From Opisthocomus hoazin (taxonomy: Eukaryota > Chordata > Aves > Opisthocomiformes > Opisthocomidae): a stretch of 64,000 bases of DNA. The DNA is taken from NCBI RefSeq assembly GCF_030867145.1, contig NC_134428.1, forward strand, positions 24,965,537 through 25,029,536. The letters run 5' to 3'. Position numbers and translations under genes: made by a program. This document shows positions 1 to 11,444 of the stretch, piece by piece. The notes under the pieces were generated by a model, which worked only from the letters and a program-made list of their open reading frames with translations, ran no database searches and was not told the DNA's origin. Numbering within the stretch: position 1 is the stretch's first letter; every line of letters begins with the position of its first letter.

Positions 1-579
1 AGCGGATGCAGGCGCTGCATCCTTCAACCCCTGCTAAGCCGGGCGAAAAATCGCCCTGTCATTCACAGGGCAGCCTGTCCCGCTGCGCCTGGGTGAGCTG
101 CTGCCCACCTCCCGGCTGCCGTGTCCCATCCCCACTCCAGCGGGCATCCAGTCCTTCCCGGCTCAGCCTGCTCAGCAGCCCAATTATCCTCTGTAACTTC
201 ATTTCTCCCTGCTCAGTTACCCAAGGGGGTTTATCGAGCACAGCCTGACAGCAGAGAGCGGCGCAGGCAGAAAGACTGTGCAGAGACCTGGCCCGTCTAT
301 TTATTTTTTCCCTCCCTAGCCTGACTGGAGAATAACATCTCTTAAAATACTCTGCAAACCAAGCTGCTGAAAGGCAGATGGGCTCACAGCGAAGGAGGAC
401 CTCGGTACCATCCACTAGCCCGCTGCTTTGGGCCACCAACCAAGCGAGAGTCGAGATCTCTCTAGCAAATGCCATGTTGCCATGGAGTCAAAGACAGGAT
501 TGAATCCAATTATGTTGCTGTTGGAAAACAGAGTTAAATGTAAACAGCAGCAAGTTGTGTTTTCTCCTTCCTTCTGCAG
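1..579 (+). other. SYNGR3: 3' part of SYNGR3 intron 1
   Basis: No synaptogyrin first exon is visible here. The stretch ends in a good pyrimidine tract and cag acceptor at 579. I see nothing else recognisable in it. Confidence 0.8.
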
Positions 580-820
580 ATCTTCTCCATTGTGGTGTTT
601 GGCTCCATCGTGAATGAGTGCTACGTGAACAAGGACAGCCGGGACCCTGAGCTGCTCTGCATCTTCAATGAGAATGAGAGTGCCTGCAGCTACGGCATCG
701 CCGTTGGCATCATCGCCTTCTTTGGCTGTATCTTCTTCTTTGTCGTGGACCTCTACTTCCAGCAGATCAGCAGCGTGAAGGACCGCAAACGGGCCGTGCT
801 GCTGGACCTCGGCTTTTCAG
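580..820 (+). CDS. SYNGR3: SYNGR3 coding exon 2
   Basis: A pyrimidine-rich acceptor ending ttctgcag precedes base 580, and the donor cag|gtacgt follows 820. The exon is 241 bp: 80 codons plus the first base of a split Gly codon. It encodes the end of TM1, the first luminal loop with its cysteines, TM2 and the cytosolic loop. Confidence 0.95.
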
Positions 821-3800
821 GTACGTCTCTGGCTTCGCCGAGCTTGTGAAGGACAATGCTGGCTCCGTGGGCAGCGCGGGGTTGTTGCTGTGCCCTGCAG
901 CTCCACGCTGGAGTCCTTACCTCCCATGGCGTGGCACGACGCGTGTGCCTCTGTCGGGGAGGACAGGGGTGGCAGATGGGTTGTCCCATCCGGCCGTGAG
1001 CTCAGAGGCAGCAGCGAGGGAGCCGGTGCGTGGCAGCCAGGGGACCGTGGGGTGTCCCACTCGTCTGTGTCACTTCTGCAGTCGGAGGCATTTGCTGAGC
1101 TGGGTTCGGTGAGGCCACACAGAGAACCGCAGCTTGGTGGTCGCATCTCGGAGACCAGACAGGGTGTTTTCCCCTCCCACATCTCCTGTTGCTGGCTCAA
1201 GCAAGTGTCGTTCCATCAGTTACACCTGGGTCTGTTTTCACTTTGTGCGTGTGTGTTTTCGAGCAAAGCAGAAACGCGCTTCTGCACACCACTATAACCC
1301 CACGCTGCCTCCAGGACTGCGGTGTGCAGGTGGGTCTGGCCTTCCCAAGAGCTTCTGTGGCTCTTCTGCACCATCTTGGGCTCATCCACGTGACCATGAG
1401 CAGGCAGGATGCCTTGAGCTGGGAGAGGCTCCGCTCGCCTGCTGTGGGATTTGCCCAGCTGACTTTGCAGCTGACGTTCTCCATTTCCAGGCTCTGGTGT
1501 TAGCGAAGTCTGAAGGTGATTTATCCAGCACAAACATCGCTGGTGGCTCTCTGGTCCCAGATGAAGACATCTGTCATCACCTCCCTGCTTGTTTTTCGGG
1601 ATGTGCTGTCCTTGCTGGAAAGCTTATTTCTATGCTGCTAGAGCGCCAGCGTCCAGCCCTCGTTAGCTGATATTTACAGCCGCTTCTGTGGGGCTCGGTG
1701 CCTGCAACCCTTCAGCTCAGACGAAGGGGAACATCACATCCATCTTGTGGCGATGCTGTGTGCCGCGGTGCGAGGCTCTGATCCTCCCGGCCTTCCACCT
1801 CCTAACAGCCGTTCTCGCCCCTGCCAGGCGTGTGTGAAACGGCACCGCTCTCAATCTCTGCCTCATTCCTCTTTTGCACTTGGCATGCATTTTGTGGGCA
1901 TTCACGGGCTTCAGCGGCGAGCTGGAGGAGCCAGGTTCTGCCCTGCAAGGTCTCTGCCTCTGCAGCTCCTTACCTTTCTCGCTGCTCTTGTACAATCCCT
2001 GATTTCCCCGCTTAATGAACCATTTCCCACAGGGCACCCTAGCACATGGTGTGCTGAAATCCAGCTTGATACTGGTATAAACGGGAGCGTTGTCCGGGGC
2101 TCTTGTAACAAAGTCCATGGTTGCAGGAAAACCCATCTCTGCCTAGGTCTGGTTTTTGCATCTCCTAAGCCCAAATTCGGGGCGATGCTGCAGATGTGCT
2201 GTTGCCCCGTTGGCTCCCAGGGGAGGGTGCGGGTCCCTGGGCTCCGGCAGGAGGAATGGGGCAGCCTGGTCCTTCCCTTTCCCATCCGACCCCCTTGGAG
2301 CGGTGGGTCAGACCCATGGCGCCCAGAGGTCCCTTCCCACCCACAGCCTTATGTGCCTTTGCTTTTCTGGAATGATGGCTGCCCCAAACCTTGCTTAGAG
2401 CCCGGCTGCCACAGCCTGTACACCCACCCACGTGGAAATGCCAGGCAGTTGGTTGCTCCCAGAATAAGTGTCGATAGAGGCAAATCCGGCAGCAGAGCTG
2501 AAGCGCAGGGTCTTGCTGGCACGTGAAGCCTCCGCAGTTGCAGAGGTCCCAGCCCACCGTGCCCTCCCAGCAGCCTCGGGCACCCAACCTGCCAGGAGGC
2601 AGAGCTGACCCGCGTAGTTGCCCTTGTTTAACTACCTCCTCGTTAGTAACTCCTGGAGAATTCCCCTGTGGGACTGTTAAGCTGTCCCCTTCTTTTTTCC
2701 CCCCCATCAAGGATGGGATTCTTGGTTTCCTATTTTTTTTCCTTGCAACTGTTCCATCCTTTCTCTCCATGTGTCATCTCTGTGTTATAGCTTAATGTAA
2801 AAGCTGAAAATGCATCTGGGGAGTAACCAGGTGAGGAGCACGCTCAGGTACGAGGGAGCATTGCACACCGGGCAGTGTGTGTGGGGGGCTTCTGGCCCTT
2901 TGCCCCACTCACCCAGGAGCCTGATGCTGGCTGCTGGCAAAGCAGATGCCGACGGGCAGCCGCCGTCTCTGGGGTTGTTCTCCTGGAGAATTCCCCTGTG
3001 GGACTGTTAAGCTGTCCCCTTCTTTTTTCCTCCCCATCAAGGATGGGATTCTTGGTTTCCTATTTTTTTTCCTTGCAACTGTTCCATCCTTTCTCTCCAT
3101 GTGTCATCTCTGTGTTATAGCTTAATGTAAAAGCTGAAAATGCATCTGGGGAGTAACCAGGTGAGGAGCACGCTCAGGTACGAGGGAGCATTGCACACCG
3201 GGCAGTGTGTGTGGGGGGCTTCTGGCCCTTTGCCCCACTCACCCAGGAGCCTGATGCTGGCTGCTGGCAAAGCAGATGCCGACGGGCAGCCGCCGTCTCT
3301 GGGGTTGTTCTCCTGGAGAATTCCCCTGTGGGACTGTTAAGCTGTCCCCTTCTTTTTTCCCCCCCATCAAGGATGGGATTCTTGGTTTCCTATTTTTTTT
3401 CCTTGCAACTGTTCCATCCTTTCTCTCCATGTGTCATCTCTGTGTTATAGCTTAGTATAAAAGCTGAAAATGCATCTGGGGAGTAACCGGGTGAGGAGCA
3501 CGCTCAGGTACGAGGGAGCATTGCACACCGGGCAGTGTGTGTGGGGGGCTTCTGGCCCTTCGCCCCGCTCACCCAGGAGCCTGATGCTGGCTGCTGGCAA
3601 AGCAGATGCCGACGGGCAGCCGCCGTCTCTGGGGTTGTGGGGGGAGCTGATGAAAGCGTTAACCCGCAGCTTGCTTTGGCTTGAGGGAAGGAGGACTTGT
3701 GTCGGATCAGTGGCAGATCAGAGCCCCCCGAGCCGGCTGGGAGGGAACGTGGGGGCACAGGCAGGGGCACGGGCAGGGGTGCAGGCAGGGCCACCACACC

Positions 3801-6800
3801 ATGCAAACGGCATTTGCGACTTTCTCCTCCATCTGCTCTTACAGCTGCTCCCATAGATGTGCGCTTGCTTGGGACCAGGCTGTAATTATGGCTGTAACGC
3901 ATCTTTCCTGGTGTTTGCACTCTGTTGTCTGCGGATCCTAAAACGATAATTATCTGCTGGGGCTTGCGGTGCTGCCTGGCGTGCTCCTCTTCCCCAGCGT
4001 GCTGGAGGGTGCAGAGGGTGCCTGGGGTGCTGGAGGGTGCAGAGCTGCTGCCTGCCTGTTTCCAGCTGGAGTCGGGGCCGGCACACGCAGCCTCACCACG
4101 CCACCGGCAGCTCAGCTCTCTTCGTTAGGTTTTAAAATTCACGGGTAGCCACAGACACCTCCAAAACACCCGCTCACACCTGGTGCTGTCAGGGCACTGG
4201 GGCTGGGAGCGGGCACTGCCAGCCCCTCGGCGGGACTGCGCCTGTGGGTGCCGGCCGGGGGCACAGCCATGTTCCCGGTGAGGCACTGGGTGCGAAGGGG
4301 CTGGGCGGCAATCCTGCGTGTCCGATTCACCTCACCGGTGCAAAGCCTCATCTCGAAGGACGCCAGCAGAAGGTGAACATGACCACGAATGAAAATAAGC
4401 GCTGGTACAGAAGCAAAAATAGTTCCTGTAGAGCTCCCTGGGAGGTCTGATCTCACATGCAGGCGTGGGTCCGTCCTCCAAACCTCAAACAACGGCTGGC
4501 TGGTGTTTCTGGAGATGCTCCTCCGTTGGCAGCGATACCTGCCTGCCCACTTCCCCACGGCGCAGGAGGAAATCCTTTTTCTTCTCAGGGATCCAGGTGG
4601 AACTGAATGTGGAGGGAAAAGGCTTGTCTCTGCGTTGCAAACCCTCTGAGAAGCCAGCTGGGTGGCAGCAGGCATGACCCCAGCTAGAGGTTTCTGGCTG
4701 ACAAGCTAATGGTTTTCGCACCAGGAAGGTCAGCGTCTGGCGTATCTCAGTGTTGCAGAGGGAGCCGGTGACTGCAATACCCAGCGCAGCCGGCGCACGG
4801 TCGGAGATCTGCATGATGTCATTTTAACTCTTGAAGACCCATAGAAGACACCAGCGATAGACGGGGCTTCGTGATGCTGGCAGGCGGGCAGCCCCCGTGT
4901 CACGGCTGCGACTCGTGCCCTGCCCAGGAGCCTACGAGGGAGGACCCACAGTGCCAGATTGAGTGTTCAACAAGAAACAGTCCCCCCAGGCACGCTCACC
5001 CTCTGTAACCCAGTGACACAGCCTAGTCCCGTTGGAGAGCACCAGTGTCCCATGGTGCCAGCCCTGCGTGGCCCCAGAGCTTGTCCCTGAGCATCCCTCT
5101 GCTCCCCACAGCGCGGTTCTGAAGGAGTCTGTTGGGAGCTGCCCTTACATTTCATCTCTGTTTTTTCGACTTCCAAACACTGCTGTCTCCAGGAAAGTGT
5201 ATTTTTGAGTGAGAAGCTCCTGACCGAGGCTTGGTCCTCGAGCGCGGGAGGGCAGTGCTCCCCGCTGCCGCGGCATTTGCTCGCCGGTACCCGGAGGTGG
5301 GAGCGCTGCAGCAGCGCAACATCTGGAGATGTGGTTCAGCATCTCCTGCACTGAGACCCGGGGACCGCTGCCCACCGCGCTCACCGCATGCAGGCCGTGT
5401 CTCGGGCGTGCGTCTGCCTGTGCCCACAGTTAGGGGTTGGATCTGCTTCCCTGAGCGGGGGCCAGCGGCTGGTAAAGCCCCGTTACAACAGAGCTGGGGA
5501 ACTAGGAAGCGTATATTAGGGTCCTAATATATACTTACAAATATCTGCAGGGTGGGTGTCAGGAGGACGCGGCCAAGATCTTTTCAGTGGTGCCCAGCGA
5601 CAGGACAAGGGGCAATGGGCACAAACTGAAGCAGAGGAAGTTCCAGCTGAACATGAGGAAGAACTTCTTCCCTCTGAGGGTGACGGAGCCCTGGCCCAGG
5701 CTGCCCAGGGAGGCTGTGGAGTCTCCTTCTCTGGAGATATTCCAGCCCTGCCTGGACGCGGTGCTGTGCAGCCTGCTGTGGGTGACCCTGCTTGGGCAGG
5801 GGATTTGGACTAGATGACCCACAGAGGTCCCTGCCAACCCCTACCATTCTGTGATTCTGTGATTCTGTCTCTGTTCCTGAGGATGACCTTTGAGTAATAA
5901 ACCTCAGAGGTCTCGTTTGACGCTGACAACCAGTGGTCACCCTGAGGGGAAGTGAAAATGTATCTCCGGAGATCTGGCGGGGATTTGGTGGCAGGCATTA
6001 GCTGGATTTGGCAAAGTGAGGCTGCTGTATTGGTCTGCCATGCGTGCTCATGATCCCTGGGAAGACCCTGGGTAGCTCAGCCGTCCACGCGTGCGCTGGC
6101 ACCCAGCATCGGCGGGTGGGGAGAGCCTTTGTGCTGGGGATGCTCGGGAAAGCTGGAGACCCTTAAAACAGCATCATGGAAGGCTCCAGGTTGCGCAGCT
6201 CCTGTTCCCAGCGCTGGAAAGCATCCCTGCTCCTCACGCTGTGGGCTTATGGCTCGCTTCTTGACTCTTTGCTGAGCTCCTTGGCATCAGGCAGTGCTGT
6301 TGGCTGGTGATTGAATTAGGAAAGCGCAGCCCTATCTTGCTCAGCCAGCTTTGGTTCCAGTAAGGAATAATCACCGGCGTGGTTTTGCTCAATCCTGCAG
6401 AGCCAGAGAGGCCAAGAACAGCAGTGCAGTCAGGGGAGGGCAGCGGGGACGAGCGGAGCTCTCTGCCGTGAAGCCCGTGGGCCTCTCGGCTCCGCGGGGA
6501 GCCCTGCGCCTCCCTGCCCTGGGCACGGGAGCGAGGAGCGCGTGCTCGTTTGCTGCGCTCGTGGGATGCACGGATGTCCCGGGGCCGCTCGTGATCCCCA
6601 CATTTGGAGCAGGGGTTTGTCTCAGCCTGTCCATATTCCTGGGTGGTTGTTCCTTGGGTTTTTTGAAGCTCTCTGGCTGTGTCCTTGGGTAGCACCAACG
6701 TAGCCTGTTGCAGCTGCTCAGCCGTCTCCTGCGTCAGCCAAGCAGCCCAGAGCTGCTCCCAGGAGTGCACCAGTGGTGCCCAGGGACCGGAGAGAATGGT

Positions 6801-9800
6801 GGGCCAACACACTGGGGTGCTGGCAATCAGTTGGGAGCGCCTCGACGCCTGGGAGCAGCCTGGAATCCCACGGACTGTGAGGACCGCGTGTCCAGAGAGG
6901 GTGTGCTGTCCTCATAGGTCCTTGAGATCAGGTTGAAATGGGGGTGAGCTGAACTTCAGGCAGACAGCACATGGGGTGCCCCAGAGAGAGAGCTACTGGA
7001 GAGAGTCCAGCGGAGGGCTACGAGGATGGTGAGGGGAATGGAGCATCTCTCCTGTGAGGAGAGGCTGAGGGAGCTGGGCTTGTTCAGCCTGGAGAAGAGA
7101 AGGCTGAGAGGGGACCTTAGAAATGCCTCTAAATATCTGCAGGGTGGGGGTCAGGAGGATGGGGCCAGACTCTTTCCAGTGGGGCCCAGCGACAGGACAA
7201 GGGGCAACGGGCACAAACTGAAGCAGAGGAAGCTCCAGCTGAACCCGAGGAAGAACTTCTTCCCTCTGAGGGTGACGGAGCCCTGGAACAGGCTGCCCAG
7301 GGAGGCTGTGGAGTCTCCTTCTCTGGAGATATTCCAGCCCCGCCTGGACGCGGTGCTGTGCAGCCTGCTCTGGGTGACCCTGCTTGGGCAGGGGGTTGGG
7401 CTGGGTGACCCACAGAGGGCCCTGCCAACCCCTACCATTCTGTGATTCTGTGGGGTGACCCTACAAGGCTCCTTCCATCCCTGTTTTTCTGGAGACTGCA
7501 AATCAGCCTCTTTTAAAATAGCTCTGTTTGGGCCACAGCACAGCCCAGGGCACCAAGATGAGGGTTGCTGTTTGAAAATCTTGATGGCGGCGTGTTCATG
7601 CATCAGCAAACGGTGGTCCCGGCCGCAGAGGCGGCGGTGGGCAGCAGCAGCACTGACCGGCTCTGTTCTCTTTCAGGGTTCTTGTCCTTCCTGTGGTTCG
7701 TAGCCTTTTGCTTCCTAGCAAACCAGTGGCAGCAGACGACGATGAGCAAAGGGGTTTCACAAGGAGCAGACGCCGCCCGGGCAGCGATCACCTTCTCCTT
7801 CTTCTCCATCATCGTCTGGGTGAGTTCAGCTTCGGAGCTAGGGTGGGGAGAGGAGAAATGAAACCTGCCCTGGGCTCAGCGCTGAGCTGGGAGGAGGAAT
7901 GTGGGGCACGGTTTGGAGAAGCGAATCCTGGTGGGCAGTACCCAGGAAACCTGCGGTCCCTCCAAATAGAGATGAAACTTGCGGTGTCTGACCAGGGAAG
8001 CATCGGCTCTGGTTCCCTCTCGCTGGGGAATTCCAGACTTCCCCTTCTCCTGCGGCTGGAAAGTTGCGTTCCCATCGAAAATGTGCCACCAGCCATGAGC
8101 TGCCCTCATTTCAGGGCCTCGTTAGACCCCCGGGGGTGGCCTGGAAGCAAATCAGCCCTCAGGAGCAGATCGCTGTGACGAGCCGGTCTGAGGGGCTCGC
8201 AGGGGAGTTTTGGGAGCCCTCAGGCTCATCAGCTCACCCTCGGGGGGAAGCCGGGATGGCTCCTCCGCTGCCCACCCCGGAGGCAGGGGCTGGCAGAAGC
8301 TCCCTTTACTCCTGCCTTTAGGCTCTGTGCGTCCCTGGTGCCTGGGGGTCCCTGCGCCGCTCGGGGGGCTCCTGCTCCGAGGCTGGGCCCTGCATCACCT
8401 CCCCTCCTCCTCTGGCTTTTTGCGGGCAGAGAGCCCCCAAGATGTGCAGTAATTCCACGTTGCCTTAAAAGAACTGGGGCCAAAGACAGAGGCTTTGCAG
8501 CAGCAGGCCTGGCTCCAGTTCCTCACCAGTTTAACTGCTCCCTGCTCTGTTATTATCCAAATAAATCTCTTTTAATCCCAGCTCCCTCACAGCTCTTCTC
8601 CATCGCTGTGGTGCCAGCCGGCCCGTTCGATGGAGCCGCCAGGGAAGGGAGCTGGGTGGGATGCTCTCCCCGGTCCCATCAGCATCTGCTCCCACGCCGG
8701 GGCAGGCACTGGGGACGCTGGTCCCCTGCCACCGGCACGGAGGACGACCGGGATGTGCGGCCGCACCGGCAGCCCCGCCGCTGGTGCCGTTCATAAACCC
8801 CGGGGCTCTGCCTGCTCAGCACCCCACCAGCACCGGGGAGCGGGCCCTGGGCCGTGGTCGGGAAGCCGATCTCCGTGTCTGCAGGGTATTTTTTTTTCCT
8901 CCTGAGCCTGTCATTTATAAACTAATCAAATTGTTAATGAAACCTCCTGAAATAAGAGCGAGCGTGGTGCGCTCGCAGCTCTGCCGCCCGCATTTCCCAC
9001 GCTTGGCGACCTGAATACGGGCAACCTGGAAGAGGGTGAAGGAGTCTCGGCAGGGCTGACCTGTTTTGCTGGCCCGGCACTCGGTGGCTTTCCCTCCCCG
9101 CAGCAGATGGGTTTACTGGTGCCAGCGGTGCCAAATCTGCGCAGCCGGGGACCCGAGCCCAGGCTGCAGCCCCCCACCCCAGGCAGAGCTTTGGGGATCA
9201 ACCTGTCGTGTAGAAACGGTCTCCTTGGCGTTGGGGGTTGTGGTCTGGGCTTGGGTTAGCTCTTGGCTATAGCGGAGCGGGGCCAGCAGCTGCCTGGGAT
9301 GCTGGGGTGTGCCTGGCGCTTTGCAGCGAGCCGGGGGGACGCGGGGTGCCTGGGAGGATGCAGGGTCCTGGGGGGACATGGGGTGCTGGGGGGATGTGGG
9401 ATGCTGGGGGGACATGGGGTGCTGGGGTGATGTGGGATGCTGGGGGGATGTGTGGTGCTGGGAGGATGCAGGGTCCTGGGGGGATTCAGGGTCCTGGGGG
9501 AACATGGGGTGCTGGGGTGATGTGCGGTGCTGGGGGGATGCAGGGTGCTGGGGGGACACGGGGTGCTGGGCTGATGTGGGATGCTGGGGTGATGTGGGAT
9601 GCTGGGGGGCTGTGTGGTGCTGGGGGGATGCAGGGTGCTGGGGGGATGCAGGGTGCTGGGCAGACAGGGGGTCCAGTCCACGGCGTTGCCACCCCCGTAA
9701 CCCTCCTGCGTCCCGCGCAGGTCGCGCTGGCGGTGAAGGCGCTGCAGAGATACCGCCTGGGGACGGACATGTCGCTCTTCGCCACCGACCAGTTCGCCGC

Positions 9801-9930
9801 CGACCCCAACGCGGCGTACCCCGGCTACCCGGCCGGCAGCGGCGTCGAGAGCACAGAGACCTACCAGAGCCCCCCCTTCACCGAGACCTTAGACGCCAAC
9901 CCGAAAGGCTACCAAGTGCCAGCGTACTGA
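580..9930 (+). CDS. SYNGR3: SYNGR3, synaptogyrin-3 (exons 2-4; exon 1 outside window)
   Basis: Synaptogyrin-3 is a four-pass MARVEL-domain protein of synaptic vesicles; in mammals it is linked to the dopamine transporter. Coding exons are 580-820, 7677-7819 and 9721-9930. They join in frame (phases 1 and 0) into 197 residues and a TGA stop. The human protein is about 229 residues, so only the ~33-residue first exon is missing and must lie left of the window. Visible parts are the end of TM1 (IFSIVVFGSIVNECY), TM2 after ACSYG, the QQISSVKDRKRAVLLDLGFS loop, TM3 (SFLWFVAFCFLANQW), TM4 (AAITFSFFSIIVW) and a cytosolic tail ending TETYQSPPFTETLD...GYQVPAY. The tail, including LGTDMSLFAT, matches SYNGR3 and not SYNGR1 or SYNGR2. 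All junctions are GT-AG. Paralogue assignment rests on remembered human sequences but is strong, and ZNF598 next door agrees. Confidence 0.95.
2651..3638. repeat. 330-bp tandem repeat, three near-identical copies
   Basis: The phrase tcctggagaattcccctgtg begins at 2651, 2981 and 3311, exactly 330 bp apart. The third unit runs to about 3638, so there are almost exactly three copies. Differences are few, for example a C/T within the ttttttcc(c/t)cccc stretch, agcttaatgtaa versus agcttagtataa, and accaggtg versus accgggtg. The high identity points to recent amplification or ongoing conversion. Short open frames recur in each unit but match no family I know. Confidence 0.97.
5518..5867 (+). mobile_element. 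CR1 LINE, 5'-truncated 3' fragment
   Basis: It carries the CR1 reverse-transcriptase C-terminal coding tail (DRTRGN, RKNFFPLRVTEPWPRLPREAVESP-like frame) and ends in the octamer-like attctgtgattctgtgattctgt. The coding frame is interrupted upstream. It begins with gggtcctaatatatact, also present in the copy at 42807. Confidence 0.93.
6989..7453 (+). mobile_element. CR1 LINE, 5'-truncated 3' fragment
   Basis: It starts at agctactggagagagtccag and ends attctgtgattctgtg. The C-terminal reverse-transcriptase tail is open from about 7026 to 7445 (EERLRELGLFSLEKRRLRGDL … LPREAVESPSLEIF), and its stop falls in the terminal octamers. It lies in the sense orientation inside SYNGR3 intron 2. Confidence 0.95.
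7677..7819 (+). CDS. SYNGR3: SYNGR3 coding exon 3
   Basis: The acceptor is ctctttcag and the donor tgg|gtgagt. Two bases complete the split Gly, followed by 47 codons. It encodes TM3, a polar luminal loop and TM4. It ends exactly at a codon boundary, as does the human exon 3 (…W|V…). Confidence 0.95.
7820..9720 (+). other. SYNGR3: SYNGR3 intron 3
   Basis: This 1.9 kb intron starts gtgagt and ends gcgcag. It has AT-richer patches near 8525-8590 and 8890-8960, and an 18-bp minisatellite filling 9346-9671. Confidence 0.9.
9346..9671. repeat. 18-bp G-rich minisatellite
   Basis: About 18 copies of an 18-bp unit resemble tgctggggggatgcaggg. Variants are gatgtggga, gacatgggg and gatgtgtgg. Because 18 is a multiple of three, all frames stay open and give artificial (MWDAGG)-like ORFs. 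The array ends 50 bp before SYNGR3 exon 4. Confidence 0.95.
9721..9930 (+). CDS. SYNGR3: SYNGR3 coding exon 4 (terminal)
   Basis: The acceptor is cccgcgcag; 69 codons are followed by TGA at 9928-9930. It encodes the end of TM4 and the cytosolic tail with several Tyr and the C-terminal GYQVPAY. The exon starts only ~50 bp after an 18-bp minisatellite, so the region around its branch point is repeat-bordered. Confidence 0.95.
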   Translation, partial: VALAVKALQRYRLGTDMSLFATDQFAADPNAAYPGYPAGSGVESTETYQSPPFTETLDANPKGYQVPAY

Positions 9931-10470
9931 GGGGCGAGGGCCGCGTGCCGAGAGACCGAGTCCTACGGTGCAGTACCCTTAACCGGTTGATTGCAAATGT
10001 ATTCAGTCCCATTCCCTTCATGTGGCGAGTCAGTGCTGGGTTCCTTACTATTAGCTAGTTGTGCAGTGAATTCTGTACAGTGGTATTGGTTCTTGTCTTA
10101 CCTGTCCAAGGGTTTTATAAAAGCAGTGTTCCCTCTAAGTCGGAAGGAAGGTTGCTACCACGTCACCGACACGTGGCGGAAGGTGGATAAATGCCCTCGC
10201 TGAGGCCTTGGCACCGGGCAGTCGGCGCTGGGCTCTGCTGAGCGCCCGGGAGAGCCCGGAATACCTTTTTCTGTTAGCGAACACGGTAGCTGAGGAGTTG
10301 CTATTTATCTCGTTCTTCCAGAGCTAACACAGAATCGGTCTCGTGGTGGCGAGGGTGGGTGGGCGGCGGGGGGGAGGTCGGCCCCGCGCCGCTGCAGAGC
10401 TTTCCTGCGCACGTTCCGTGGAAAGTGCCAAATTCACAGCGAAACGAGTGGTGTCTGTGTTACTTTTATT

Positions 10471-10478
10471 TGTATATA
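10471..10478 (+). promoter_or_regulatory. Pumilio-type element TGTATATA
   Basis: An exact match to the UGUANAUA Pumilio consensus within the probable SYNGR3 3'UTR, inside an AU-rich block. Binding is not shown. Confidence 0.45.
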
Positions 10479-11438
10479 TTTGCTGTACAAAGAAACAACA
10501 ACAATCCACTTAGGTGTTTCAAACTTCGCTTGGGATGCGAGAGGCTTGGGGGGGGCACGGCGGGCTGGGGGTTGCGTTGGGTATCCAGATCGCTTCCACG
10601 CTACAACAGGGTTCTGGCTGAGGGGGTAGAGAGTTACTGTTTGAGACTGGAAACCAGTTCAGCAATAGCTGGCTGCTAACGAGGAGTAGCCTTTTATCAG
10701 CAGCAAAGGCGGCGCGTTGCAGGTTCTCCACCGAGGGCTTGGGAAGGTCTGGAAATGTAGAAGTCATTTCTGGTTGGCAGCGCTGAGCGCTTACTGGCGC
10801 TGCCAACAGCAGAGGGGTGGGCGGCTCGGCGACTCCGCGTCCCTTAGGAGCACGGAACTTGTATTTTCATACTGGGAGCAGCCACCGTCGGTCACCCGCG
10901 GCAGCGGAGCCTCCGCTGGGACCGTCCGTTTTCACCCGGCGGTCTCTAGAAATGAGGAGTTCAGGAGGACAACTGGGAAGACTTTGCCGGCCAGCGAGGT
11001 CCCCTTGAGCAGGGAGGGAGGAGAGGGAGTGGATGAAAAGCACCCGGGAAGGAGGCTCAGGTTTGGTTTTCAGCTGCAAAATTCCTGCCGTGTCGAAACC
11101 AACTAAATGTGCAAATTCCCGTAGATCCTTGTCGGCAACCTGCCTGCTTTCCCTGCCCGCGAGCCGAGCTGTTTGTCACTAAGGACCAAGCAAAGGAGCT
11201 GAAACTTGAATTCCCGACCCCCTCGGTGGCAGCTCCGTCCTCAGAGGCCCCGGGCTCTCCCGGCGGCTGGGAGCCGGGGTTTCCCCTTGCCGCTTTACGC
11301 CGGCAGAAGTTGCGTGCTGCCTTCTGACCTCGTGACAAGCAATAGTTACCGACTGCCCCAGCTCTCCTTGTAGCAAAAGCCTCCAGCAGGTTTTTTTTTG
11401 TCATCATTAACACAGCTCATTTCTGCTGCTAAATTGCA

Positions 11439-11444
11439 AATAAA
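11439..11444 (+). promoter_or_regulatory. SYNGR3: Possible proximal SYNGR3 poly(A) signal
   Basis: AATAAA in aaattgcaaataaatgcagg, about 1.5 kb after the stop codon. It would give a shorter 3'UTR keeping one of the two Pumilio-type elements. Confidence 0.35.

Larger units (their letters stand above)
821..7676 (+). other. SYNGR3: SYNGR3 intron 2
   Basis: This is a 6.9 kb intron between matched exons, starting gtacgt and ending ctctttcag. It holds the 330-bp tandem repeat (2651-3638) and two sense-oriented CR1 fragments (about 5518-5867 and 6989-7453). The remaining single-copy sequence shows no convincing exon. Confidence 0.9.

Noticed and set aside
1-579. SYNGR3 first exon inside the window
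   Set aside because: No frame resembling the synaptogyrin N-terminus with a donor of the right phase is visible.
2810-3856. Repeated short ORFs in the 330-bp unit
   Set aside because: They recur because the DNA unit recurs; no signal peptide, domain or start context, and they lie inside an intron.
7026-7445. CR1-derived ORF as an independent gene
   Set aside because: It is the 3' coding tail of a truncated LINE lacking most of ORF2; the same applies to the ORFs at 36902, 42455, 44184 and 51216.
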